Assembly (NCBI RefSeq): GCF_016595675.1 | Contig: NZ_JAENJH010000010.1 | Location: forward strand, 62,001-126,000 | Source of the DNA: Prauserella cavernicola | GTDB lineage: Bacteria; Actinomycetota; Actinomycetes; Mycobacteriales; Pseudonocardiaceae | Direction: 5' to 3' | Length of the DNA stretch: 64,000 nucleotides | Part shown: positions 1 to 9,885 of the stretch, in pieces | Layout: every line of letters begins with the position of its first letter | How positions within the stretch are numbered: the first letter of the stretch is position 1 | Notes under the pieces: generated by a model | The model's database searches: none | What the model was told of the DNA's origin: nothing | The model's input: only the letters and a program-made list of their open reading frames with translations | Program-made: the position numbers and the translations under genes

Positions 1-2
1 AG

Positions 3-206
3 ACGGTGGCGTCGGCGACCCTGCTGGAGGCAGCGGTGACGGAGCTGGACTACGAGGCGGGCACGGCGCGGCTCGTCGCGGTGCTGGACGTGCGGCTGGG
101 CACCGAAGGCGAACCGCCCGAGCCGCAGCGCAGCAGGCTGACCGTGGGTGCGGAGCGCGCCGGCGAGGTCTGGAAGGTCAGCGAGGTACAGGCGGCGGGC
201 GGATGA
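3..206 (+). CDS. Mce-associated membrane protein, C-terminal part only
   Basis: Only the last ~68 codons lie in the window; the gene begins upstream of base 1. The visible end (LTVGAERAGEVWKVSEVQ) aligns by eye with the end of the next gene (LTVAATRAGGSWKLSSLTP), so the two look like tandem paralogues with the NTF2-like outer domain of actinobacterial Mce-associated proteins. Its TGA overlaps the next ATG by 4 bp (ATGA), implying translational coupling. The family is thought to accompany Mce lipid-uptake complexes. No mce genes are visible here, so the role is inferred from similarity to its neighbour. Confidence 0.6.
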   Translation, partial: TVASATLLEAAVTELDYEAGTARLVAVLDVRLGTEGEPPEPQRSRLTVGAERAGEVWKVSEVQAAGG

Positions 207-1006
207 CGGAGCGAACCGAGGCCGACATCGACGAGCCGGCCCCCGAGCCGGACGACGCCGAGGCGGGGGCTGTGCCTTCCGGGCCGGGCGACGCCGAGGG
301 GCGGGTTCCCGAGCACAGTGACGCCGGGCAGCGGACCGCGGCCCCCGAGCCGGACGACGAGGGCGACCCGGCCAGGCCACCCGCTCCGGCGCGCAGACCC
401 CGCCCCACCGCCAGACCGAAGCCAAGCCCCGGACCGGCGGCGCCGGAGACGGCAGAGACGGCCGAGCCGCCCGAGGACGCCGAGCCGCGGCGCGGAGTAG
501 CGGGCAGGCGGGCGACGGTCCTGGCGGCGCTGGTCGCCGTGCTCGTGCTGGCGATCGGGGCGGCGGTGTGGTCGGGGCTGGAGGCGCAGCGCCTGCGAGA
601 CCCTGGCGGCAACGTGGCGCTGGCGGACGAGGCGGCGACGCGGGAGGTCGCCGAGCAGGTGAGCGCGGGACTGAAGGCGATCTTCTCCTACGACTACAAC
701 AACCTCGCGCGCACGGAGCGCGCGGCGGACGACGTGCTCGTCGGCCGCGCGGTCGAGCAGTACGCCCGCAGCTTCGCCGACGCGAAGGCGCGGGCGCAGG
801 AGCAACGTCTAGTGCGCACGACCACGGTCCGCTCGGTGGGCGTGCAGGAGCTCGCGGGAAGCGAGGCGCGAGTCGTGGTCCTGGTGGACCAGCAAACCCT
901 GCACACGGCCGAGGACAACCGCCAGGACACGACCACGGCCGCGCTGACCGTGGCGGCCACCCGAGCGGGCGGCTCCTGGAAACTCTCGTCCCTGACCCCA
1001 CTCTGA
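203..1006 (+). CDS. Mce-associated membrane protein
   Basis: 267 aa. Residues 1-100 are a disordered Pro/Glu/Ala/Arg-rich cytoplasmic tail. One membrane helix follows at about 104-125, then a ~140-residue outer domain with an NTF2-like pattern (a helix with AVEQYARSFADAK, strands carrying ARVVVLVDQQT and GGSWKLSSL). This is the layout of actinobacterial Mce-associated proteins, single-pass partners of Mce transporters. The ATG overlaps the stop of the preceding paralogue. In most actinobacteria ftsI, not such genes, lies directly upstream of murE, so this pair appears inserted into the dcw region. The family call is fairly secure; the function is not. Confidence 0.65.
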   Translation: MTERTEADIDEPAPEPDDAEAGAVPSGPGDAEGRVPEHSDAGQRTAAPEPDDEGDPARPPAPARRPRPTARPKPSPGPAAPETAETAEPPEDAEPRRGVAGRRATVLAALVAVLVLAIGAAVWSGLEAQRLRDPGGNVALADEAATREVAEQVSAGLKAIFSYDYNNLARTERAADDVLVGRAVEQYARSFADAKARAQEQRLVRTTTVRSVGVQELAGSEARVVVLVDQQTLHTAEDNRQDTTTAALTVAATRAGGSWKLSSLTPL

Positions 1007-1007
1007 C

Positions 1008-1091
1008 CCGCGAGTCCCCCACTCCAGCACGCGAGTCCCCCGCTCCGATCGGCGAGTTGCCCGCCCAGGCTCGCGAGTTGCCCGATCCCGG
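1008..1091. repeat. Reverse-oriented array of 21-bp degenerate repeats (about 4 units)
   Basis: Starting at the stop codon of the preceding gene are about four head-to-tail units of ~21 bp beginning GCGAGTCCCCC or GCGAGTTGCCC. They are the reverse complement of the units in the larger array at 1222-1640. The two arrays therefore face each other across about 130 bp and could pair when transcribed. No gene is evident here. Confidence 0.75.
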
Positions 1092-1221
1092 AGGCGCGGG
1101 CCGTCCGCCCCGGTGGACACGTCCCGCGATTCGGTCCGGCGGAAGGCGGACACCCCGGCGCAGGTGTGGTCCCGGCCCGGTGAACCCACTCGAGTGCGAC
1201 GACGCCAATCCTCGCACCCGA

Positions 1222-1640
1222 GCGGGGAACTCCCACCCGGCAACGGAACTCGCGTGTCGCAACAGGAAAGTCACGCCCCGCAACGGGAACCTACGTGCCG
1301 GATCGGGGAATTCGCGCGCTGCAACGGGGGACTCGCGCGCTTGGGCGGGGGACTCGCGGGCCGGAGCTGGGCAACTCATGCGCGGAAATGGGGGACTCGC
1401 AGGCTGGAGCGGGGGACTCGCGCCAAAGGGGCAACTCACGCGCTTGGGCGGGGGACCTCGCGCGCTTGGCCGGGGATCTCGCGCGCCAGAGTGGGCAACT
1501 CACGCGCCGCAGCGGGGGACTCGCGCGCTTGGGCGGGCAACTCGCGGGCTGGAGCGGGCAACTCGCGTGCCTCGGCGGGCAACTCGCGTGCCGGAGTGGG
1601 GGACTCGCGGGCCTGGGCGGGGGACTCGCGGGCGGGGCTT
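1222..1640. repeat. Forward array of 21-bp degenerate repeats (about 19 units)
   Basis: About 19 tandem units, mostly exactly 21 bp, alternate between GGGGGACTCGCG and GGGCAACTCGCG anchors followed by a variable ~9-bp segment such as CGCTTGGGC or GGCTGGAGC. The first four units are the most diverged and the last seven the most regular. Since 21 is a multiple of 3, several frames stay open through the block, but the predicted heptad peptides look like repeat artefacts. The block fills the gap before murE. Confidence 0.8.
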
Positions 1641-1729
1641 GGCTTGTCGGCTCGGGGGTGGTGACGCGCGCCGGCGTGCGGGACGCACGCGAGGGGCGCA
1701 CCGCTTCCAGCGGCCGGGCGCGCCGCCGG

Positions 1730-1735
1730 TAACCT
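1730..1735 (+). promoter_or_regulatory. -10 element of murE (leaderless layout)
   Basis: TAACCT lies 6 nt before the murE GTG, which would put the transcription start on the start codon. No Shine-Dalgarno sequence precedes murE, so the operon may begin as a leaderless mRNA. Confidence 0.4.
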
Positions 1736-1741
1736 TCCCGC

Positions 1742-3337
1742 GTGTCTGTCAACAACAACGAGTCCGCCCAGGCAGGGCGGGTTCCGGACAGCCCGGCCAA
1801 GGTCTCCGCCGCGCCACCGCGTCCACTCCGCATCGAACCGGTGCCGCTGACGACGCTGGTCGCGCGCGCCGACGCCCGCCTCATCGCCGACCCCGCCGCC
1901 GTGGACATCGCGATCACCGGCGCGACCCTGCGTGCGCAGCACGTCATCCCCGGTGATCTCTTCGCCGCGCTGCCCGGCGCGCGCGTGCACGGCGCCGACT
2001 TCGCCGCCGACGCGATCGCCGCGGGCGCCGCCGCGGTGCTCACCGACGAGGCCGGCGCCGAGCGCCCCTCGCTGCGCGACACCGACGTCCCCGTGCTCGT
2101 CCACACCGACCCCCGCGCGGTGCTCGGCGAGGTCGCGGCGTGGATCTACGGCGAGCCGTCGCTGCAGCTGGCCGTACTCGGCATCACCGGCACGTCGGGC
2201 AAGACCACCACTGCCTACCTGGTCGAGTCGGGCCTGCGGGCCGCGGACCGGGTCACCGGGCTCATCGGCACGGTCGAGACGCGCATTGCGGGCGAGCGCC
2301 TCACCAGCGCCTTCACCACCCCCGAGGCGCCCGACCTGCAGGCGCTGCTCGCCGTGATGGTGGAGCAGGGCGTCACGCACGTGCCGATGGAGGTGTCCAG
2401 CCACGCCCTGTCGCTCGGCCGCGTGAACGGCACCCGCTTCGCCGTCGGAGCGTTCACGAACCTCTCGCAGGACCACCTCGACTTCCACCGCGACATGGAG
2501 GAGTACTTCGCCGCCAAGTCGCTGCTGTTCGACGGCAGGTCCACTCACGAGGCCGTGGTGGTCGACAGCGCGTGGGGCCAGCAGCTGGTCACCCCGCAGA
2601 CCGTGACCGTCTCCACCGAGCCGGGCACGTCGGCCGTGTGGCGCGCCTCCGACATCGAGATCGTCGCGACGGGGGAGCAGCGCTTCGTCCTGCACCACCC
2701 CGACGGCCGCACCGCGACGGCGACCCTGCCGTTGCCGGGCGCGTTCAACGTCGCCAACGCCGCGCTCGCCGCCGCGATCCTGGACACCGCGGGCATCGAG
2801 CTGGAGCACATCGTCGAGGGCCTGGCCACCGTCGAGGTCCCCGGCCGCATGGAGCGTGTCTACCTCGGCCAGGACTTCACGGCCGTCGTCGACTACGCCC
2901 ACAAACCCGCCGCGGTCGCGCAGGCGCTGCAGGCCCTGCGCGCCCGCACCGAGGGCCGCATCATCACGGTGCTCGGCTGCGGCGGCGACCGCGACACCGC
3001 CAAGCGCCCGATGATGGGCGAGGCCGCGGTCAGGGGCAGCGACCTGGTGATCGTCACCGACGACAACCCGCGCAGCGAGGACCCCGCCGCCATCAGGGAG
3101 GCGATGCTGCACGGCGCCCGCGCCGTCGGTCCCGTCCAGAGCGGTGAGGTGCTGGAGATCGGCGATCGCCGCGAAGCCATCGTCGCCGCCGTCGAGCGGG
3201 CCCGGCCCGGTGACGTCGTGCTCGTGGCAGGCAAGGGCCACGAGACCGGCCAGGAGATCGCCGGCGTGGTGCATCCCTTCTCCGACCGCGACGAACTGGA
3301 GGCCGCGATCCGCGACAAACTCGAGGTGACCGTGTGA
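1742..3337 (+). CDS. murE: UDP-N-acetylmuramoyl-tripeptide synthetase MurE
   Basis: 531 aa cytoplasmic ligase that adds the third stem-peptide residue to UDP-MurNAc-L-Ala-D-Glu using ATP. The ATP loop GTSGKTTT is at about 149-156. The central domain holds the VSSHALSL segment, and DNPR at about 441-444 is the signature of meso-diaminopimelate-specific MurE enzymes. Residues 1-35 are an extra Pro/Ala-rich N-terminus. The start is a GTG with no visible Shine-Dalgarno, placed 6 nt after a TAACCT -10 element. Its stop overlaps the murF GTG (GTGA), opening the mur operon. Length is normal for the family. Confidence 0.97.
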   Translation: MSVNNNESAQAGRVPDSPAKVSAAPPRPLRIEPVPLTTLVARADARLIADPAAVDIAITGATLRAQHVIPGDLFAALPGARVHGADFAADAIAAGAAAVLTDEAGAERPSLRDTDVPVLVHTDPRAVLGEVAAWIYGEPSLQLAVLGITGTSGKTTTAYLVESGLRAADRVTGLIGTVETRIAGERLTSAFTTPEAPDLQALLAVMVEQGVTHVPMEVSSHALSLGRVNGTRFAVGAFTNLSQDHLDFHRDMEEYFAAKSLLFDGRSTHEAVVVDSAWGQQLVTPQTVTVSTEPGTSAVWRASDIEIVATGEQRFVLHHPDGRTATATLPLPGAFNVANAALAAAILDTAGIELEHIVEGLATVEVPGRMERVYLGQDFTAVVDYAHKPAAVAQALQALRARTEGRIITVLGCGGDRDTAKRPMMGEAAVRGSDLVIVTDDNPRSEDPAAIREAMLHGARAVGPVQSGEVLEIGDRREAIVAAVERARPGDVVLVAGKGHETGQEIAGVVHPFSDRDELEAAIRDKLEVTV

Positions 3338-4794
3338 TCGCGCTCAGCCTGGCCGAGATCGCCGACATCGTCGGCGGGCGGCTGCACAACAGTGACGGCG
3401 GTGAGCGGGTCACCGGAGGCGTCGAGTTCGACTCCCGCGCGCTCACCGAGGGCGGTCTGTTCGTGGCGCTGCCCGGCGAGCGGGTCGACGGGCACACGTT
3501 CGCCGCGCGCGCGATCGACGCGGGAGCGGCCGGGGTGCTGGCGGCCCGCGAGGTCGACGCGCCCGCCGTCATCGTGCCGCCGCTGCCGCAGGGTGAGGCC
3601 CACGAGCGCTCGGTCGCGCTCACCGGCGACACCGACGGCTCCGGCGCCGCCGTGCTCGCGGCGCTCGGCAAGCTCGCCCGCCACGTGGTCACGGTGCTCT
3701 CGCGTGACGAGCTGACGGTCGTGGGCGTCACGGGCTCGTCGGGCAAGACGTCGACCAAGGACCTCATCGCCCAGGTGCTCGAACCGCTGGGGCCGACCGT
3801 CGCGCCGCCCGGCTCGTTCAACAACGAGCTCGGCCACCCGTGGACCGCGCTGCGCGCCGACGCGGGCACCCGGCACCTGGTGCTGGAGCTGTCCGCCCGC
3901 GGGGTCGGTCACATCGCCGAGCTGGCCGCGATCGCGCCGCCCCGCATCGGGGTGGTGCTCAACGTCGGCAGCGCGCACGTCAGTGAGTTCGGGTCCCGCG
4001 ACGGCATCGCCCAGGCCAAGGGCGAGCTCGTGGAGGCACTGCCCGCCGACGGTGTCGCCGTGCTCAACGTCGACGATCCGCTGGTGGCGGCGATGGCGTC
4101 GCGCACGAAGGCCCGCGTCGTCGGGGTCGGTGAACGTCCGGACGCCACGGTGCGTGCCGAGAACGTGCGCCTCGACGACCAGGCCCGTGCGTCGTTCCGG
4201 CTGGTCGCCCCGCAGGGCCAGGCCGACGTCACGCTCGGGCTCGTCGGCGAGCACCACGTCGGCAACGCCCTGTCGGCCGCGGCCGTGGCACTCGAGCTCG
4301 GCTCGTCCGTCGAGGAGGTCGCCGAGCGGCTCAGCACCGCGCAGCGCCGCTCGGCCCACCGCATGGAGGTGGTCACCCGCTCCGACGGGCTGACCGTGCT
4401 CGACGACTCGTACAACGCGAACCCGGAGTCGATGCGCGCCGCGCTCAAGACTCTGGCCTCGATGTCGAAGAGCAAGAAGTCGTGGGCGGTACTCGGTGTG
4501 ATGGCCGAACTGGGGGCCGATACCGTGTCCGCGCACGACGACATCGGCAGGCTCGCCGTGCGGCTCAACATCAACCGGCTCGTCGTGGTCGGCCAGCAGG
4601 CCGCCGCCATGCACCACGGCGCGTGCCACGAAGGATCTTGGGGAGAGGAGTCGGTCCTGGTGCCCGACACCGACGCCGCGGTCGCGCTGCTGCGCGACGA
4701 GCTGCGTCCCGACGATGTCGTTCTGGTGAAGGCTTCGAACTCCGTCCAGTTGTGGCGCGTGACCGATGCACTACTGGAAGGCGATAACGCGTGA
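3334..4794 (+). CDS. murF: UDP-MurNAc-tripeptide:D-Ala-D-Ala ligase MurF
   Basis: 486 aa cytoplasmic ligase that attaches D-Ala-D-Ala to UDP-MurNAc-tripeptide, completing the pentapeptide. The ATP-binding GSSGKTST loop is at about residues 133-140, followed by the Mur central-domain pattern ([19 protein letters not shown]). The C-terminal domain carries [11 protein letters not shown], typical of MurF. The GTG start overlaps the murE stop by 4 bp and the stop overlaps the mraY GTG the same way, so translation is probably coupled throughout. Confidence 0.97.
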   Translation: MIALSLAEIADIVGGRLHNSDGGERVTGGVEFDSRALTEGGLFVALPGERVDGHTFAARAIDAGAAGVLAAREVDAPAVIVPPLPQGEAHERSVALTGDTDGSGAAVLAALGKLARHVVTVLSRDELTVVGVTGSSGKTSTKDLIAQVLEPLGPTVAPPGSFNNELGHPWTALRADAGTRHLVLELSARGVGHIAELAAIAPPRIGVVLNVGSAHVSEFGSRDGIAQAKGELVEALPADGVAVLNVDDPLVAAMASRTKARVVGVGERPDATVRAENVRLDDQARASFRLVAPQGQADVTLGLVGEHHVGNALSAAAVALELGSSVEEVAERLSTAQRRSAHRMEVVTRSDGLTVLDDSYNANPESMRAALKTLASMSKSKKSWAVLGVMAELGADTVSAHDDIGRLAVRLNINRLVVVGQQAAAMHHGACHEGSWGEESVLVPDTDAAVALLRDELRPDDVVLVKASNSVQLWRVTDALLEGDNA

Positions 4795-5876
4795 TCAGCA
4801 TCATGATCGCGGCCGGGGTCGGGCTGCTGGTCTCCATCCTGCTCACGCCGTACCTGATCCGGTTCTTCTCGAAGCAGGGCTTCGGTCAGGAGATCCGTGA
4901 GGAGGGCCCGGAGGGGCACAAGTCGAAGCGCGGCACGCCGACGATGGGCGGTGTGGCGATCATCGTCGCGATGGTGGTGGCGTACTTCGTCGCCCACCTC
5001 GCCGACTGGTTGCGCGGCTCCATCAACGACGGGCCGACCGCCTCCGGACTGCTGGTGCTGGGGCTCTCGGTCGGGCTCGGCATCGTCGGGTTCCTCGACG
5101 ACTTCATCAAGATCCGCAAGCAGCGAAACCTCGGCCTGAACAAGACCGCGAAGCTGGTGGGCCAGCTCGTGGTGGCGGTGACGTTCGGCATCCTCGTGCT
5201 GCAGTTCGCCGACGAGAACGGGCTCACCCCGGCGTCGCAGAACCTGTCGTACGTGCGCGACCTGGCACTGATCTTCTTCCCGGTGCCCATCTTCATCCTG
5301 TTCTGCTACTTGCTGATCTCGGCGTGGTCGAACGCGGTGAACTTCACCGACGGCCTCGACGGGCTCGCGGGCGGCGCGGCCGCGATGGTGCTGTCGACGT
5401 ACGTGGTGATCGCGTTCTGGCAGGCCAGGCTCAGCTGTGTGGAGTCGCCGCAGGCCGCGTGTTACGACGTGCGCGACCCGCTCGACCTCGCGGTGGTGGC
5501 CGCGGCGGGCGCCGGTGCGTGCGTCGGGTTCCTGTGGTGGAACGCCGCACCGGCGAAGATCTTCATGGGTGACACCGGCTCGCTGGCGCTCGGTGGTCTG
5601 GTCGCCGGGTTGTCGATGACCACGCGCACGGAGCTGCTCGCGATCGTGATCGGCGGCCTGTTCGTGGTCGAGATGATCTCGGTGGTGCTGCAGATCGCGG
5701 TGTTCCGCACGACCAGGCGCAGGCTCTTCCGCATGGCGCCGTTCCATCATCATTTCGAGCTGGCCGGGTGGGCGGAAACCACGGTGATCATCCGCTTCTG
5801 GTTGCTCGCGGCCATCTGCTGCATGTTCGGCCTCGGACTGTTCTACAGCGAGCAGCTCGGGCTCGGAGGAGGCTAG
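4791..5876 (+). CDS. mraY: Phospho-MurNAc-pentapeptide transferase MraY
   Basis: 361 aa polytopic membrane enzyme (about 10 helices) that transfers phospho-MurNAc-pentapeptide to undecaprenyl phosphate, forming lipid I. Visible family motifs are the Asp pair D103-D104 in [28 protein letters not shown] at 184-195 with D187 and D190, and the HHHFE loop at 319-323. These are the conserved Mg2+ and substrate residues of the family. The GTG start overlaps murF; murD follows after 4 bp, with a GGAGG Shine-Dalgarno inside the end of mraY. Confidence 0.97.
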   Translation: MISIMIAAGVGLLVSILLTPYLIRFFSKQGFGQEIREEGPEGHKSKRGTPTMGGVAIIVAMVVAYFVAHLADWLRGSINDGPTASGLLVLGLSVGLGIVGFLDDFIKIRKQRNLGLNKTAKLVGQLVVAVTFGILVLQFADENGLTPASQNLSYVRDLALIFFPVPIFILFCYLLISAWSNAVNFTDGLDGLAGGAAAMVLSTYVVIAFWQARLSCVESPQAACYDVRDPLDLAVVAAAGAGACVGFLWWNAAPAKIFMGDTGSLALGGLVAGLSMTTRTELLAIVIGGLFVVEMISVVLQIAVFRTTRRRLFRMAPFHHHFELAGWAETTVIIRFWLLAAICCMFGLGLFYSEQLGLGGG

Positions 5877-5880
5877 CCCC

Positions 5881-7287
5881 ATGGACCTCGCGGACGCTGC
5901 GGGGAGGAGCGTGCTCGTGGCGGGCGCCGGGGTCACCGGGAAGTCGGTGACCGCCGCGCTGACCGCGCTCGGCGCCGAGGTCACGGTCACCGACGGCAAC
6001 GCGGAGCGGCTCGCCGAGCTCGACGGGCTCGGCGCCACGCTGGTCCCCGGTCTCGCCGAACCGCCCGAGGACACCGACCTGGTCGTCACCAGCCCCGGCT
6101 GGCGCCCCGACGCGCCGCTGCTCACCGCGGCGGCAGCGCGCGGCGTCGAGGTCATCGGCGACGTCGAGCTGGCCTGGCGGATCTCGCAGCGCAGGGAGAA
6201 CCCGCCCGCGTGGCTCGCCGTCACCGGCACCAACGGCAAGACCACCACCGTCGGCATGCTCGAGGCCATCCTGCGCACGGCCGGGGTGAACGCTGTGGCC
6301 TGCGGCAACGTCGGCTTCGCCGTGCTCGACGCCGTGCTGGCGGGGCACGAGGCGCTGGCGGTGGAGTTGTCGAGCTTCCAGCTGCACTGGTCGAATACGC
6401 TCGCGCCGACGGCGTCGGTGGTGCTCAACGTCGCCGAGGACCACCTCGACTGGCACGGCGGCCTCGACGCCTACGCCGAGGCCAAGGGCAAGATCCACGA
6501 CCATTCCGCCACGGTCGTGCACAACACCGCCGATGCCACCTCGGTGCGGCTGGCCTCCGCGCACGCGCCCGAGGGCGCGGCGCACGTCGGGTTCCGGCTC
6601 GACACCCCGCGGCCAGGTGAGCTGGGCGTGGTGGAGGACCTGCTGGTCGACCGCGCGTTCGTCGCCGATCCGGCCACCACCGCCGACGAGCTCGCGTACC
6701 TCACCGACGTGCGCCCAGGCGGGCCGCACAACGTGGCGAACGCGCTGGCCGCGGCCGCGCTGGCCAGGGCGTACGGCGTCGAGGCCGGGAAGATCGCCGA
6801 GGGGCTGCGCGCGTTCCGGCCCGGCGCGCACCGCGCCGTCGAGGTCGCCGAGATCGACGGCGTCCGCTACGTCAACGACTCGAAGGCCACCAACCCGCAC
6901 GCGGCGGCCGGGTCGCTGCTCGCGCACCCCTCCGTGGTGTGGATCGCGGGCGGCCTGCTCAAGGGCGCGTCGGTCGAGGAGCTGGTGGCGACGGTCGCCG
7001 GGCGCCTGCGTGCGGTGGTGCTGCTGGGCGCCGACGCCGACGTGATCGCCACCGCTGTTGCGCGACACGCGCCGGATGTCCCGGTGAAGCGGCTGAGTCC
7101 GGGTGACCATGAGCCCATGACTTCGGCGGTGACGGTGGCCCGCGCCTTGGCGCACCCGGGTGATGCGGTGCTGCTCGCGCCCGCTGCCGCGTCGCTGGAC
7201 ATGTTCCGCGACTACGCGGCGCGTGGAGACGCGTTCGCCGCTGCCGTGGGCGCGCTGAGAGGGCAGCACCCCCGTGACGGCGGTTGA
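5881..7287 (+). CDS. murD: UDP-MurNAc-L-alanine:D-glutamate ligase MurD
   Basis: 468 aa cytoplasmic ligase adding D-Glu to UDP-MurNAc-L-Ala. An N-terminal Rossmann-like domain (VLVAGAGVTGKSV) is followed by the ATP loop GTNGKTTT at about 117-124. The Mur central segment ELSSFQLHW and the C-terminal VNDSKATNPHAA are typical of MurD. The ATG has a good GGAGG ribosome site. The 3' end overlaps the ftsW start by 14 bp. Confidence 0.97.
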   Translation: MDLADAAGRSVLVAGAGVTGKSVTAALTALGAEVTVTDGNAERLAELDGLGATLVPGLAEPPEDTDLVVTSPGWRPDAPLLTAAAARGVEVIGDVELAWRISQRRENPPAWLAVTGTNGKTTTVGMLEAILRTAGVNAVACGNVGFAVLDAVLAGHEALAVELSSFQLHWSNTLAPTASVVLNVAEDHLDWHGGLDAYAEAKGKIHDHSATVVHNTADATSVRLASAHAPEGAAHVGFRLDTPRPGELGVVEDLLVDRAFVADPATTADELAYLTDVRPGGPHNVANALAAAALARAYGVEAGKIAEGLRAFRPGAHRAVEVAEIDGVRYVNDSKATNPHAAAGSLLAHPSVVWIAGGLLKGASVEELVATVAGRLRAVVLLGADADVIATAVARHAPDVPVKRLSPGDHEPMTSAVTVARALAHPGDAVLLAPAAASLDMFRDYAARGDAFAAAVGALRGQHPRDGG

Positions 7288-8752
7288 CGAGGCCCGAAGC
7301 AGCGGCGACGAACGGCGTGAGGGCGTCCCCCGTCGCAGACGCGAGCGGGCCGAACGCGGGTTCGCGGCGGTCCGCAGCGCGCTCACCGCGTGGCTCTCCC
7401 GGCCGCTGGCCGACTTCCACCTGATCCTCGCCACGTGCGGCATGCTCGGTGCGATCGGCATCGTGATGGTGCTGTCGGCCTCGTCGGTTTCGTCGTACAG
7501 CCCTGGCAGCGACTCCAGCGTCTACGCCCTGTTCCAGCGGCACGTGCTGTTCTGCCTGATCGGCACGGTGGTGTTCTGGCTCGGCGTGCGCGTGCCGCTC
7601 AAACGCATCCGGACACTGTCGTCCGCAGGCGTGGTCGTCTGCCTCGGCCTGCTGGCACTCGTGCTCACCCCGCTGGGCCGCAGCGTCAACGGCTCCCAGG
7701 GCTGGTTCGTGATCGGGCCGTTGTCCCTGCAGCCCGTCGAGGTCGCCAAGGTCGCGCTCGCGCTGTGGGGTGCGCACATCCTCGTGGTGAAGTACAACGT
7801 CCTGCACCAGTGGCGTCACCTGCTCGTGCCGCTCGTGCCGGTGGCGCTGCTGATGTTCGCGCTCGTGATGGCCCAGCCCGACCTGGGCGGCACGATCACG
7901 CTCGGCGTCGTGCTCGTCTCCCTGCTGTGGTTCGCGGGCGCGCCGAAACGGCTGTTCGGGGTGATCTTCGCGGCCGGGGTCGCCGGCGTGGTCACCCTCG
8001 CGCTGGTCGCCCAGTACCGGCTCGACCGCGTGATGACGTTCCTCAACCCCGACGAGGACCCGCTCGGCAAGGGGCTGCAGGCCAACCAGGCGCTGTACGC
8101 GCTGGCCGACGGCGGCCTGTTCGGCAAGGGACTCGGGCAGGGCCAGTCCAAGTGGGCGTACCTGCCCAACGTGCAGCACGACTTCATCTTCGCCCTCATC
8201 GGCGAGGAGCTCGGCTTCGTCGGCTCCGTCGTGGTGATCAGCCTGTTCGGTCTGCTCGCGTTCGTGGGCCTGCGCATCGCGGTGCGCAACCTCGACCCGT
8301 GGATCCGCATCGTCGCGGGCACGCTGACGGTGTGGCTGGTGGCGCAGGCCGCCATCAACATCGGCTACGTGGTCGGCCTGCTGCCTGTCACGGGCGTGAC
8401 GCTGCCGATGATCTCCTACGGCGGCACCTCGCTGCTCGTGACGATGCTGCTGTTCGGCATCCTCGCCAACTGCGCGCGGCACGAACCGGAGGCGGTCGCG
8501 GCACTGCGCACGCAGGGACCCGGTAAGTTCGGCCGTCTGATGCGGCTGCCCGCGCCGGACCCGTACCGCCCTCCCGCCAAGCGCAGGGGCAGCGGCCGGG
8601 GCGCCCCGGCCAAGGGCGGCAGGCCCGCCGCCCGCAGCGCACGCTCGGCGTCGACGCCCGATCGCAGGCGAGCCGCGCCGGAGTACGGTCGACGGAGCAC
8701 GCCACGAGGCGGCGCCCGACGAGGAACGCAAACGCGGAGAGGACGCAGGTGA
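7274..8752 (+). CDS. ftsW: SEDS-family septal glycosyltransferase FtsW
   Basis: 492 aa. A hydrophilic N-terminus of ~45 residues precedes about 10 membrane helices of the SEDS family, which polymerises lipid II at the septum together with a class B PBP. The segment [17 protein letters not shown] holds Asp303, matching the conserved catalytic Asp of FtsW/RodA. The [14 protein letters not shown] motif near the end is also typical. The last ~65 residues form a strongly basic tail rich in Arg, Gly and Ala, an actinobacterial extension probably used for divisome contacts. The GTG start lies inside murD. Confidence 0.95.
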   Translation: MTAVDEARSSGDERREGVPRRRRERAERGFAAVRSALTAWLSRPLADFHLILATCGMLGAIGIVMVLSASSVSSYSPGSDSSVYALFQRHVLFCLIGTVVFWLGVRVPLKRIRTLSSAGVVVCLGLLALVLTPLGRSVNGSQGWFVIGPLSLQPVEVAKVALALWGAHILVVKYNVLHQWRHLLVPLVPVALLMFALVMAQPDLGGTITLGVVLVSLLWFAGAPKRLFGVIFAAGVAGVVTLALVAQYRLDRVMTFLNPDEDPLGKGLQANQALYALADGGLFGKGLGQGQSKWAYLPNVQHDFIFALIGEELGFVGSVVVISLFGLLAFVGLRIAVRNLDPWIRIVAGTLTVWLVAQAAINIGYVVGLLPVTGVTLPMISYGGTSLLVTMLLFGILANCARHEPEAVAALRTQGPGKFGRLMRLPAPDPYRPPAKRRGSGRGAPAKGGRPAARSARSASTPDRRRAAPEYGRRSTPRGGARRGTQTRRGRR

Positions 8753-9885
8753 GCCAGCCCGTACCTGGGGGCGAGAAGGCCGCTTCGACAGCGGCACCGA
8801 CCGTGGTCGTCGCGGGAGGAGGCACGGCGGGCCACATCGAACCGGCGCTCGCGCTCGCCGACGCCGTGATGCGCCTGAGGCCCGACGCCAAGGTCGTGGC
8901 GCTCGGCACGGAGCGGGGGCTGGAGAACCGGCTCGTGCCCGCCCGTGGCTATCCGCTCGAACTCATTCCGCCCGTGCCGATGCCGCGCAAGCCGACGCCC
9001 GAGCTGCTGCGCCTGCCGCTCAAGGTCCGCGACTCGGTGCGCCGCACCCGCGAGGTGCTCGACCGCGTCGGCGCCGACGTGGTGGTGGGCTTCGGCGGCT
9101 ACGTCGCGCTGCCCGCCTACCTGGCCGCGCGCGGGCGCGTGCCGATCGTGGTGCACGAGGCCAACAAGCACGCCGGGCTCGCCAACAAGGTCGGGGCCAG
9201 GTTCGCCTCGAAGGTCGCCGTCGCGGTGCCCGGCACGACGCTGCCGGGATCCGAGGTGGTCGGCATCCCGCTGCGGCACTCCATCACCTCGCTGGACAGG
9301 GCCGCGCTGCGGGCCGAGGCGCGCAGTCACTTCGGCCTCGACCCGGACGCGCCCACACTGCTGGTCTTCGGTGGCTCCCAGGGCGCGCGCTCGATCAACA
9401 CGGCGGTCTCCGGTGCGGCGAAGGAGTTCGCCGACGCGGGCGTCGGCGTGCTGCACGCGCACGGCCCGAAGAACACCGTGGCGGTGCGCGAGTACCCCGG
9501 CAGGCCCTCCTACGTCCCCGTGCCGTACCTCGAGCGCATGGACCTCGCCTACGCCGCGGCCGACCTGGTGCTGTGCCGCTCGGGCGCGATGACCGTCGCC
9601 GAGGTGTCGGCCGTCGGCCTGCCCGCGGTGTTCGTGCCGCTGCCCATCGGCAACGGCGAGCAGGCGCTCAACGCCGAGCCCGCCGTCGACGCGGGCGCCG
9701 CGCTGCTCGTGCCCGACGGCGAGCTGACCCCGGACAAGGTGACCGAGCTGGTGCTCCCGCTCGCCACCGACCCGGAGCGGCTCGCGAAGATGAGTGCGGC
9801 CGCGGTGTCACTCGGGCATCGTGAGGCGGACGAGGTGCTGGCGAAACTGGTGCTGGAGGCTGGGGGACATGGAACTTCGCGATGA
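8749..9885 (+). CDS. murG: Lipid II synthase (GlcNAc transferase) MurG
   Basis: 378 aa peripheral membrane GT-B glycosyltransferase that adds GlcNAc from UDP-GlcNAc to lipid I, giving lipid II. The first diphosphate-binding loop GGGTAGHI is at 23-30. The second region contains [14 protein letters not shown] and the donor site has [10 protein letters not shown]. The first ~17 residues are an unstructured extension. The GTG start overlaps the ftsW stop (GTGA); the 3' end overlaps murC by 17 bp. Confidence 0.96.
   Translation: MSQPVPGGEKAASTAAPTVVVAGGGTAGHIEPALALADAVMRLRPDAKVVALGTERGLENRLVPARGYPLELIPPVPMPRKPTPELLRLPLKVRDSVRRTREVLDRVGADVVVGFGGYVALPAYLAARGRVPIVVHEANKHAGLANKVGARFASKVAVAVPGTTLPGSEVVGIPLRHSITSLDRAALRAEARSHFGLDPDAPTLLVFGGSQGARSINTAVSGAAKEFADAGVGVLHAHGPKNTVAVREYPGRPSYVPVPYLERMDLAYAAADLVLCRSGAMTVAEVSAVGLPAVFVPLPIGNGEQALNAEPAVDAGAALLVPDGELTPDKVTELVLPLATDPERLAKMSAAAVSLGHREADEVLAKLVLEAGGHGTSR

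Noticed and set aside
1222-1640. CRISPR-like array
   Set aside because: Repeats are contiguous 21-bp degenerate units without unique spacers of constant length, and no cas genes are near.
568-1956. Long open frames crossing the 21-bp repeats before murE
   Set aside because: The 21-bp period keeps frames open on both strands; the products are iterated Arg/Gly/Ala heptads with no start signal, so they are artefacts of the repeats.
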